From: Dissophora ornata
Taxonomy: Eukaryota; Mortierellomycota; Mortierellomycetes; Mortierellales; Mortierellaceae
Direction: 5' to 3'
Assembly: GCA_025201705.1 (NCBI GenBank)
Contig: MU617364.1
Coordinates: 1 to 14,831 of the forward strand
Length of the DNA stretch: 14,831 nt
Shown: positions 7,677 to 14,831 of the stretch, piece after piece
Layout: the number at the start of each line of letters is the position of its first letter
How positions within the stretch are numbered: the first letter of the stretch is position 1
Program-made: the position numbers and the translations under genes
Notes under the pieces: generated by a model
Database searches by the model: none
Told to the model about the DNA's origin: nothing
The model's input: the letters and a program-made list of their open reading frames with translations, nothing else

Positions 7677-8397
7677 GATTCTCCAGCACTAGCACTGGTC
7701 TGGCAGGGGGCCAACCACAAGGGAAACTGTTCAGAGTGAACTTGAATAGCAAGATAGATAGACCAGGACAACAGTGAAATTTGTACAGTAAACGCAGCTT
7801 GACGGTCTCCACTACGAGCGAATAATTTGTATGAGAAGAATAGGTTGATGACATGTTGCCAGAGAGGGCAATTGCGTTTTGCGACTAGCGAGGGTGATCT
7901 ACGTGGGCGTTGGAATTGAACGCACATTGCTGTGGGGTGCGATCCAGACAAGGGCCGAAGAGAAAAGGGAGGGAGGGAGAGAAGGGGGTGAGATCTGTCT
8001 CCGTTGTGTGCTGCACCGACCGGGCATTGCGGCATTGCTCGATTGCCAGGAAGAAATTTATCCACGATCGGCCTTGGCGGCCAGTGGACGGAATCCGTGC
8101 TGTGGGCGGGGGGAGCTTTTTTTTTGCATGTGGGGGGGATCATCCGCCTCTCGGCGCAGGAAACGAGGCACCGGGACGTTCTCGATCAGGAATGCCCATC
8201 TCGACCCCCCACCCCTTACGGAGAAGGTTATTCAATCGTCCGGTCTCTGCCATGGTCGTCTCCGTCATTGGACAGCTTCTCCGCCCTCGATCGCCAATAA
8301 GAGCGCACCCCCCCTTTTTTCTCACCTTTCTTCTTTTTCTTCAGCTCCTCTCTCCATTCACACACACCTTCATCGCTCTCCACATTCCGAAATCACA
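7677..8397. promoter_or_regulatory. 3' region of the SET gene and promoter of the SDR gene
   Basis: This 721-bp stretch lies between two plus-strand genes. No convincing gene is present: the frames here lack recognisable domains and differ in composition from their neighbours. A CCAAT box is seen at 8294-8298, 100 bp before the SDR start. It is followed by a C7T7-type pyrimidine stretch and a pyrimidine-rich leader (8307-8397). I see no TATA box. 3' processing signals of the SET gene are not distinctive. Confidence 0.45.
8294..8298 (+). promoter_or_regulatory. CCAAT box upstream of the SDR gene
   Basis: CCAAT stands 100 bp before the ATG at 8398, the usual distance for binding by the fungal HAP/CBF complex, and just before a long pyrimidine tract. 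One pentamer is weak evidence by itself. Confidence 0.35.
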
Positions 8398-9800
8398 ATG
8401 TCCTCTGTTGCTGCCAACCGCGTCTCGGTCATCATGAACCACCTCTCCAGCAGTGCTAACCACCCCGCTGGTCTTCTGGCCGGCCAGGTCGCCATCGTCA
8501 CTGGTGCTGGGTAAAAATATCGCGCTTTTTTTGCTGCTCTGTTGGATCACACGTTCGAAACAATTGCACAGTAGCCTGTTATGAGGATATCTTGCTGACC
8601 CCACACTGTATTGTCGTGTTTTCGTGTTATCTAGTCAGGGTATCGGTGGTGCCACTGCTATCCTCTTCGCAAAGGAGGGTGCCTCCGTCGTCGTCAGCGA
8701 CCTCGATGATAGTAAATAGGCACACTCGATTTTATTTTTTTTGCAGCGCTTAGATCTCTAGCTGATCGATCATCGCACTAACACCCTTGTTGCATTTTTT
8801 TTTGTTTTCCATTCTTTCAGCCAAAGGCAAGGATATTGCCAAGCAGATCACTGATGCCGGTGGAAAGGCCATTGTCGTCTCTGGCGATGTCACCGACCTG
8901 ACCTTCCCCGAGCGCCTCATCGGCGAGACTGTCAAGTAAGTGCTGCTTTTCCACATCATCATCATCCCCCCCTTCTGTTCACACGCATGCGCTTCGTTGA
9001 CGTGCAAAAAGAAACCAAAGAAACCGTAGTTTTTTTTTTTTTTTCTGAACCAGAATTTCTGATACGGTTGCGTTCTTTACGATCCTACCCCCCCTCAAAT
9101 AGGGCCTTTGGAAAGATTAACATCATTGTCAACAACGCTGGATTCACCTTTGATGCCATGCTCCACAAGACCACTGACAAGCAGTTCCAATTGATGCTCG
9201 AGGTCCACAATGCTGCTCCTTTCCGCATTATCCGCGCTGCTGCCCCCTACATGCGTCTCAAGGATGGCGAGCCCCGCTCTATCGTCAACGTACGTGGAAT
9301 GTGTTGTGTGTACTGATGTCTGATTTAGGGTTCCCCACACTTCCCTTCGCTTTCAAATGACCCTGACGTATTTCTCTACTCTTTTTATTCAATAACTATA
9401 TTAGGTCTCGTCCACCTCTGGCCTCCACGGAAACGTTGGCCAGGCCAACTACGCGACCGCCAAGGCTGGTATCGTCGGTCTCACCAAGACGGTTGCCAAG
9501 GAGTGGGGAGCTTTTGGTGTCCGCTGCAACACTGTTGCCTTTGGTTATGTCGACACTCGTCTGACCCGTGCCAAGGAGAACGGTGAGACGATGGTTGTGG
9601 ACGGACAAAAGATTGCCCTTGGAATCCCCATGGGAGCCAAGAAGGAGGCCCCCCCTCCATCGGTTGTCTTTGCTGACACACCCTTGAAGCGCGCTGGTCA
9701 GGTTGAGGAGGCTGCAGGATCGGTGTTGTTGCTGTGCAGTCCCTTTGCGTCCTACATCACTGGACACACGCTGGAGGTGACTGGAGGCAAGGGTATTTAA
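8398..9800 (+). CDS. Short-chain dehydrogenase/reductase, FabG (3-oxoacyl-ACP reductase)-like, five exons
   Basis: Exons are 8398-8510, 8635-8711, 8821-8935, 9103-9289 and 9405-9800, all with GT-AG introns of 109-167 nt, giving 295 residues. The classical SDR layout is complete: TGAGQGIG at 35-42 binds the dinucleotide, NNAG lies at 112-115, and the catalytic Ser is S167 (SSTSG). Y180 and K184 fall in GQANYATAKAG, almost identical to bacterial FabG. Asp60 at the end of the second strand (VVVSDLDD) suggests NAD(H) rather than NADP(H). The protein therefore oxidises or reduces a hydroxy/keto group, possibly a 3-oxoacyl thioester in mitochondrial or peroxisomal lipid metabolism; the true substrate is unknown. 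An N-terminal extension of about 28 residues with Arg8 and no acidic residues could be a mitochondrial presequence. An insertion near 226-256 before the last strand is longer than in FabG. The C-terminus GKGI is not a peroxisomal signal. Confidence 0.94.
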
Positions 9801-11007
9801 GCGAAGGGGAGAGGGAAAAAGCAAGATTTTGATTGAACATATAAAAAATAAAAATGCGTATTACAAGTTACTTGTATGACAATAAGGAACACAAATGTGT
9901 TGATTGATTTGGCTGATTTTGATTGATTGAATATTGAATTTGATATAGATGTAGACAGGTTTTCTTCTTCTGGCCCCACGAATGGCCCAGTAAAGGACCT
10001 GTCGAGGCAAAAAGCTTTTTACACTGACTGGGTTGAGTTCTCATCGCCTTCCGTTTCACACCGAGGGAAAGGGTCTCGTCGTGCAAATTCCCGTCACCCC
10101 CACAGCAACAGATGTCACAGCAGAAACGACGGGAAGCGATTGGGAGAGAAAACCATCACTCCGAACCCAGTCCGAACAATATAAATGCAGGGACTGCCAA
10201 AAGGCCTCTTCTCTGCGTGTGGGGCAGAACGATGTTGGATTGTGGGACGCCTTTTTGCACATTCGAGAACGCAGGACTGCTCCACCCCCCACACCGCATT
10301 CTCGACAACGAGGGGTACAATCAACGACCTGCTGTGCGCTTTGCAGTGCAAAGCAACTCCTTTTGGCCAATATGCACAGACTGCCCTCTTCCCCCCCTAC
10401 ACTGCACAAGGCGGGGGGATGATACAGCTGACCATCACAGCCATCTCTCTGGTTCCACGCGCAGCAACATACCCATCACCGCCACCAGGGACAATGGCAA
10501 AGAAGGGGCAGCAAGAACAACAACAGCAGGAGCAGCAGACACCCCAACATCAACAACAGCGTCAACAAAGTCAAAGCGGACATCGACAAAACAAGACGAA
10601 TGGGTGTAGTACTACAAAAATAATAACGCGGCTGAGGGCCACTATGTTGCGATCAGAGGAACCGAATGGTGCAACTCTACACAACACATTGTACATGAAT
10701 ATTGCACAAAATGAGGAACGAACGGGGGGCGTCTGTGTGTTGGTGTGGGAAAAGCGGGCCATGTCGTCGTGTTGCCGTGTCGTCGTTTCGTGTCTTGGTC
10801 ATGTCATGCCTACAGCCAGTGCGCGCTGCTCGGACTTCAGCGCCGACGTCTCAAAGGGCCATCGGGCGAAGGAGAGGCACATATAAGAAGGTGAAGCTTC
10901 TCTGTTCTTTCGTTCTTCTCTCTTCTCTCTTACTCCCATCCCCACCCCTGTACCCACTCACATTCACACTCACCCCTCCTCTCTGCACACGCAATAACTC
11001 TGTAGCT
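9801..11007. promoter_or_regulatory. Long intergenic region: 3' end of the SDR gene and catalase promoter
   Basis: This 1.2-kb stretch lies between two plus-strand genes. The first 100 bp are AT-rich with ATAAAAAATAAAAA near 9841-9854, a likely polyadenylation region. A TGATT-rich stretch follows (about 9898-9945). At about 10490-10575 there is a CAA/CAG-rich low-complexity stretch. A TATA box and a pyrimidine-rich leader precede the catalase start. Frames of 129-233 codons cross the region, but they are low-complexity, lack recognisable domains and look fortuitous, so no gene is called. Confidence 0.5.
10882..10887 (+). promoter_or_regulatory. TATA box of the catalase gene
   Basis: TATAAG in the context CACATATAAGAAGG lies 126 bp before the catalase ATG. 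It is followed within 15 bp by a CT-rich stretch (about 10897-10985), the usual layout of a highly expressed fungal gene. The transcription start would be expected within the CT-rich stretch. This is the best TATA candidate in the window. Confidence 0.6.
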
Positions 11008-13337
11008 ATGGCCAACAAAGCCCCCACCATCCTTGCTACCCCAAGCAACAACGTGCTCACCACCAGCAATGGTAAGTTCTCTGCTGTGGTGCTAGTCATC
11101 GCGTCGTGCTGCGCAGACGCAGTACGACCTTTCGTTTTATTATTTTAGCTTTCTGTGCACCCTGGGCCCATACTCCAATGCACGATGATAGACTCACTCA
11201 TCTGTTTGCTCATGTCCCGACATCCATACGCGCACTAATAGGTAACCCTGTCGATGACAACCAGAACTCGATGACCGCTGGCGAGTTTGGTCCCATCCTG
11301 CTCCAAGATTTCCACCTCATCGACAAGCTCTCCCACTTTGATCGAGAGCGTATCCCCGAGCGTGTTGTCCACGCCAAGGGCGCGGGAGCTCATGGACACT
11401 TTGGTAAGTGGGTGGTGTGTGTGTGGATGTGGATGAAGGGGTGTGTGATTTGAACATCACCATCCATTCTTCATTACATCATACCCTGTGGGACTGACAA
11501 CGCTCAATATAACGACCGTAATGGTTTTCGACGTGCTAACAACAATGTCTCTTTCGTGTTTTTTATATGTCGCTGCCCTGCGCGGTGGGTTGCTCGTTTT
11601 TGTGACCACGAAATGACCTCACTCGCGCGCTCTCCATGTGTCCTATGGGAACATTGACTTGAATCCCATTGGCCGCCTCTCATCGGATCCCGATGACCAA
11701 ATATTGCTCCTTGTGCGCAGAGGTGACCTCGGATCTGTCAAAGCTCACATGTGCACAGTTCCTGCAGACGCTCGGCACAAAGACACCCGTGTTTGCTCGT
11801 TTCTCCACCGTTGGAGGAGAGAAGGGTTCCAGTGACTCTGCCCGCGACCCCCGTGGATTCGCTGTCAAGTTCTACACCGAGGAAGGCAACTGGGACATGG
11901 TTGGCAACAACACCCCGGTCTTCTTCATGTAAGCCAAAGAAAAAAAAGAGCACCGAGCTATTGCTGCGCTGCCCATGTATCTCTACGCGCTCCTTGATAA
12001 TCTCCCGCATGCAAGAATCCTAGCATCTCTAACGCTCTATTCCCATTTGGTTCATAGTCGTGACCCCCTCAAGTTCCCAGACTTTATCCACACGCAGAAG
12101 CGCAACCCCCAGACCAACTTGAAGGACCCCGATGCGTTTTGGGACTTTTTGTCGCTTTCGCAAGAGACGCTCCACCAGGTCACAATCCTCTTCTCCAACC
12201 GCGGCACACCTTACTCGTACCGTCACATGGACGGCTTTTCTTCCCATACCCTCAAGCTCGTCAATGCCCAGGGTATTGCCCATCTCGTCAAGTGGCATTT
12301 CAAGACTGACCAGGGCAGAAAGAACCACACCCTCGAGGAAGCTGCCGAGCTCGATGCCTCCAACCCTGACAGCAGCACTGAGGATCTGTTCAATGCTATT
12401 CAAAAGGGCGAGTTCCCGTCCTGGACCGTATATCTGCAGTATGTTTTTGCTTGGACACAACCTGCGCATCGTTTTGAAAAGCCATTTTGTGACACTCACA
12501 CACACACTCTCTCTCTGCTTATCTCCCTCTTCCTTTCAATAGGGTCATGAAGGAGGAGGATGCTGCCAAATACCGGTGGAATGTCTTTGGTAAGCTTAAT
12601 GGCCAGGCAATTATGCCAGGGCGAATTGAGAGTCGGCTTTGCCTAAAATGATTTCGATTCCCTTCCCACCTCGCTTGTCGCTTTTCCGCATGATAGATGT
12701 CACCAAGGTCTGGCCCCATTCAGACTACCCACTGCAAAAGATCGGAAAACTTACCTTGGACCGCAACCCTTCCAATTACTTTGCGGAGGTTGAGCAGGCT
12801 GCATTCTCGCCGTCGCATATGGTTCCCGGTATCGACGTCTCCAACGACAAGATGCTGCAGGGCCGTCTCTTCTCGTACCCCGACACGCACCGCCACCGTC
12901 TTGGTGCGAACTACCTGCAACTGCCCATCAACCAACCGTACCGCGCCAAGGTCAACCATCACCAGCGTGACGGTCCTGCGACCTTCTCCCAGAACTACGG
13001 CAACTCTCTGAACTACGAACCCCAGAGCAGGGACCCGAATGGTCCTGAGCAGCAGCTGAATGACGTTCGTGCCAAGTTCACGTCAGTGCATCTGAGCGGT
13101 GCGACGGGTCGCTACCCTCACAGAAAATCCGATGATGACTTTGTGCAACCCGGCAACCTGTACAGGCTGTTGAAGGGCAAGGAACAGGACGACCTCGTGA
13201 AGAATATTGTTGCGCACATCAAGCATGTGAAGAACACCACCATCATCAAGCGCCAGATCGGACTGTTCACCAAGGCAGATCCCGAGTGGGGTCGCCGTAT
13301 TGAGGAAGGTTTGAAGGCTGCTGGAAAGCAGCTTTAA
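11008..13337 (+). CDS. CAT: Haem catalase, small-subunit (clade 3-like), six exons
   Basis: Exons are 11008-11071, 11242-11403, 11721-11928, 12058-12438, 12543-12589 and 12697-13337. All introns are GT-AG (170, 317, 129, 104 and 107 nt) and phases match, giving 500 residues, the usual small-subunit length. Catalase splits hydrogen peroxide to water and oxygen. The distal histidine is H65 in [12 protein letters not shown], the catalytic asparagine N138 in DMVGNNTP, and the proximal haem ligand Y348 in [14 protein letters not shown]. The spacing H65 to Y348 (283) equals that of human catalase. The [26 protein letters not shown] block is typical. The protein lacks the C-terminal flavodoxin-like domain of large catalases and shows no signal peptide. 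It ends GKQL, not a canonical peroxisomal PTS1, so it may be cytosolic or use a variant signal. Intron 2 (317 nt) is the longest of the gene and shows no extra exon. Confidence 0.97.
11404..11720 (+). other. Intron 2 of the catalase gene (317 nt)
   Basis: The donor is G|GTAAGT at 11404 and the acceptor TGCGCAG ends at 11720. The join turns HGHF into HGHFEVTSD, the conserved catalase wording, so no exon is missing. The content is mixed sequence with a GT-rich start and no recognisable element. Confidence 0.8.
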
Positions 13338-13860
13338 AGCAAAGAGAGGGGGACAAATCGTCAACACTGACGACGTTACACACAAGTAGTCCATGTATAT
13401 AAATACATTCGAATAGGAATATCGAATAAGCTGCTGTGAAAGAACATCATTAAAGAAACGAAAAAGAGAATATTGGAACAGAGCTGTGCAAGTGATACAA
13501 CAACACCACGTTCAGGAACAGGGAACAGGAAACACGCCTATCCACAGATGAGCATACATGGACACGCCGATATGCATTTATACATTCATGCATGTCATTT
13601 GAGAAGGGTGTCGTCCTGCGAGAGCGAAGGGAAAGGGGAACGGAAAGGGAGGAGCGGAAACGGAACGTCCTCCTTTTCCGTGCAGGGCTCGGGAGGGTGA
13701 CTTGAAGTGATGCTTTGCTCGGTGCGAGGCGATGCCAATGCGATGGGACAGAGGGCAGCATAGCTCCCAATGTCCCGGGCATGCCTGCTCTGTCCAGGGT
13801 GACTCTGCCCGCCCCCAATGCCATGCACGCATTGTCTGCTAACAACGCTCGTTCTTCCTT

Positions 13861-13862
13861 CT

Positions 13863-13915
<53 letters not shown>
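13861..13915. repeat. Compound (CT)n(CA)n(CT)n microsatellite
   Basis: Eight CT units, then about six CA units, then about twelve CT units are seen directly. It lies in the pyrimidine-rich region between catalase and the right-edge gene. The minus strand gives an Arg-Glu run in a spurious frame. Confidence 0.9.
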
Positions 13916-13920
<5 letters not shown>

Positions 13921-14194
13921 TGTCGTCTTGACCTGTTGCCTCATTCCCATTCACAGCCGGTTGCGCATCTCTCCTTGTTCGTCCCATGCTCTCCCATTCC
14001 TCTCCATCCCGCCACTGTTGCTGAACCTGTCTGTCTCTGTCTCTGTCTCTGACTAGTTTTCTTTCTTTCTTCTATTTCTCTACTTTTCTTTTTTTTTCTT
14101 TGTGTGAACATCTCCCTCCCTCTCCCTACCCCTGTCCCTCTTTGTCCTCTTGACCAAAAAAAACGCTACTTTGTACAGGACTGAGAGCTCTCAA

Positions 14195-14259
14195 TTTTTT
14201 TTTCTTTTTTTTTTTTTTTTTGTTTTTTTGGTGGTAGTGGTATATATATTTTTTTTTTT
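14195..14259. repeat. T-rich tract with interrupted homopolymers
   Basis: Several T runs (up to 17) are interrupted by single C or G, and by GGTGGTAGTGGTATATATA. The tract precedes the hairpin and the ATG of the right-edge gene. It could be part of the promoter, or a polypyrimidine tract of a leader intron whose acceptor AG is at 14278-14279. Confidence 0.7.
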
Positions 14260-14262
14260 AAG

Positions 14263-14280
14263 TCTACGTGTTCACGTAGA
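14263..14280 (+). other. Perfect 8-bp inverted repeat (hairpin) just before the right-edge gene start
   Basis: TCTACGTG-TT-CACGTAGA is a perfect inverted repeat with a two-base spacer. It can extend by pairing AAG with CTT on the outside if one A is bulged. It begins right after a T-rich tract and ends 14 bases before the ATG at 14295. As RNA it would form a stable leader hairpin; as DNA it is a near-palindrome with ACGT cores. Function unknown. Confidence 0.7.
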
Positions 14281-14294
14281 ACTTGGGTTTCTTA

Positions 14295-14411
14295 ATGGAG
14301 TCTCTTGTAACATCCGTCTCAGATGAGGACCCGGGGCAATGCTTTGAGGTGCGAACAAATGGTAAATGCCTAGATGTTCATAATCATGCAAAAGGCATCT
14401 GCACTCTTTTC

Positions 14412-14454
<43 letters not shown>

Positions 14455-14665
14455 ATGTTTGCAAGAAAGCTCTAACGTGCTGTTTTTCCAACTTTTTCCT
14501 TTGGCCCGTTTATTCTATTCTAAAAAAACCTTTTTCGCTTTTGAAAAAAAAATGACCTCGCGTCTCGCGCCCCTCCCCCAGACGGAACCGTCCTGACGGG
14601 AATTGCACAGGGCATAGCTCGTTGCAACGTCCATGGCCGTAATCAAGACCTCATGATCTTTGCTG
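14295..14665 (+). CDS. 5' end of an unrecognised gene (two exons visible), running off the right edge
   Basis: Exon 1 is 14295-14361 and exon 2 is 14582-14665. Intron 1 (14362-14581, GT...CAG) contains a (TC)18 run. A second donor, G|GTGAGG, starts at 14666, and its intron continues past the window end in a T-rich tract. The 50 residues visible include QCFEVRTNDGTVLTG, IARCNVHGRNQDLM and IFA, which read like a folded, strand-rich domain (perhaps a beta-propeller start), but I recognise no family. The join keeps the frame and the donor and acceptor sites are good, which is the main evidence. The ATG at 14295 has T at -3, a poor context, and a stop lies in frame at 14277-14279. Alternatively the coding exon could begin after an AG at 14278-14279, with the real start further upstream. 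Confidence 0.55.
14417..14452. repeat. (TC)18 microsatellite in the first intron of the right-edge gene
   Basis: Eighteen TC units are seen directly within the intron 14362-14581. A shorter CT run occurs at about 14754-14770 in the next intron. Confidence 0.9.
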
Positions 14666-14831
14666 GTGAGGGTTCCTCGTCCCACTGTACATCTATGATT
14701 GCATTGTTACAATGCAGCTAACCAGGCATGATACTGACGGCACCTTGTTTTCCCTCTCTCTCTCTCTCTCCCCCTCCCTTATTCCCTTATTTTTGATTTG
14801 ATTTGTTTGTTTTTTGTTTTTTTTTTTTTTT
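14666..14831 (+). other. Partial intron 2 of the right-edge gene
   Basis: It starts with GTGAGG after TTTGCTG and ends at the window edge in a run of 14 T, preceded by CT-rich sequence. The terminal T tract looks like the polypyrimidine tract of an acceptor lying just outside the window. Confidence 0.45.

Larger units (their letters stand above)
13338..14294. promoter_or_regulatory. Catalase 3' region and promoter/leader of the right-edge gene
   Basis: This 957-bp stretch contains no gene I can support. The left part is AT-rich with ATATAAATACATT near 13395-13408 and CATTAAAG near 13447, probable 3' processing signals of catalase. A small perfect hairpin CGTCA-ACAC-TGACG lies at 13359-13372. 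From about 13850 on it is strongly pyrimidine-rich: a compound CT/CA/CT microsatellite, several CTCTGT repeats (about 14030-14050), long T runs (14195-14259) and a TATATATA stretch (about 14241-14249). A perfect inverted repeat ends 15 bp before the ATG. Confidence 0.5.

Noticed and set aside
7667..8143. 158-codon minus-strand frame between the SET and SDR genes
   Set aside because: No domain, composition unlike the neighbours, no plausible initiation context; it overlaps the SDR promoter region.
10056..10409. 117-codon minus-strand frame in the same region
   Set aside because: No recognisable motif, and it overlaps other equally long frames on the opposite strand, as expected in GC-balanced non-coding DNA.
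10185..10886. 233-codon frame in the catalase promoter
   Set aside because: No domain, Gln-rich low complexity in the middle, Cys-rich odd composition elsewhere, and it ends at the catalase TATA box. Kept only as something to test by transcript data.
11830..13812. 14-base identity (GTGACTCTGCCCGC) between a catalase exon and the catalase 3' region
   Set aside because: A shared 14-mer is about what chance gives for 15 kb, and the similarity does not extend usefully.
13595..13987. 130-codon minus-strand frame with an Arg-Glu run
   Set aside because: The Arg-Glu run is the reverse of the CT microsatellite and the remainder has no motif.
1..14831. CRISPR arrays, bacterial operons, rRNA, terminal inverted repeats of a transposon
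   Set aside because: None were seen. The repeats are simple microsatellites or coding hexamers, and the genes have spliceosomal introns.

Overview
This window is eukaryotic nuclear DNA from a filamentous, probably early-diverging fungus. Mortierellomycota is my best guess, from gene style rather than a database match. The evidence is compact genes with many short introns (mostly 100-220 nt) with GT/GC...AG borders, pyrimidine-rich leaders, abundant CT, poly-T and poly-A tracts, and fungal housekeeping families. I joined exons by hand from splice consensus and reading-frame continuity.

Layout, left to right: (1) 1-494, minus strand: the N-terminal part of an MFS transporter of the monocarboxylate-porter type, running off the left edge. 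(2) 495-1492: a shared divergent promoter region. (3) 1493-2575, plus: an unrecognised 360-residue protein in one exon. (4) 2659-4704, minus: a four-exon TOPORS-like RING E3 ligase with an SR/RS tail, convergent with gene 3 (83 bp between stops). (5) 4825-5637, minus: a CENP-B/Tc5-type double helix-turn-helix DNA-binding protein in which a (QE/QD)n linker stands where a transposase domain would be expected. It lies 120 bp upstream of the TOPORS-like gene. (6) 6414-7676, plus: a very small SET-domain protein, three exons, with a probable GC-AG intron. (7) 8398-9800, plus: a five-exon FabG-type short-chain dehydrogenase/reductase. (8) 11008-13337, plus: a six-exon small-subunit haem catalase of 500 residues. 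(9) from about 14295, plus: the first exons of an unrecognised gene running off the right edge.

Three neighbouring genes (4, 5 and 6) encode probable nuclear or chromatin-type proteins: a ubiquitin/SUMO-type ligase, a CENP-B-like DNA binder and a SET protein. This is suggestive, but fungal neighbours need not share a pathway. The SDR and the catalase are ordinary metabolic and redox enzymes. I see no rRNA, tRNA, CRISPR, insertion sequence or intact transposon. The most interesting features are the DDE-less CENP-B-like gene with its hexanucleotide expansion, the same hexamer family read in another frame as the RS tract of the adjacent TOPORS-like gene, and a perfect hairpin just before the start of the right-edge gene.
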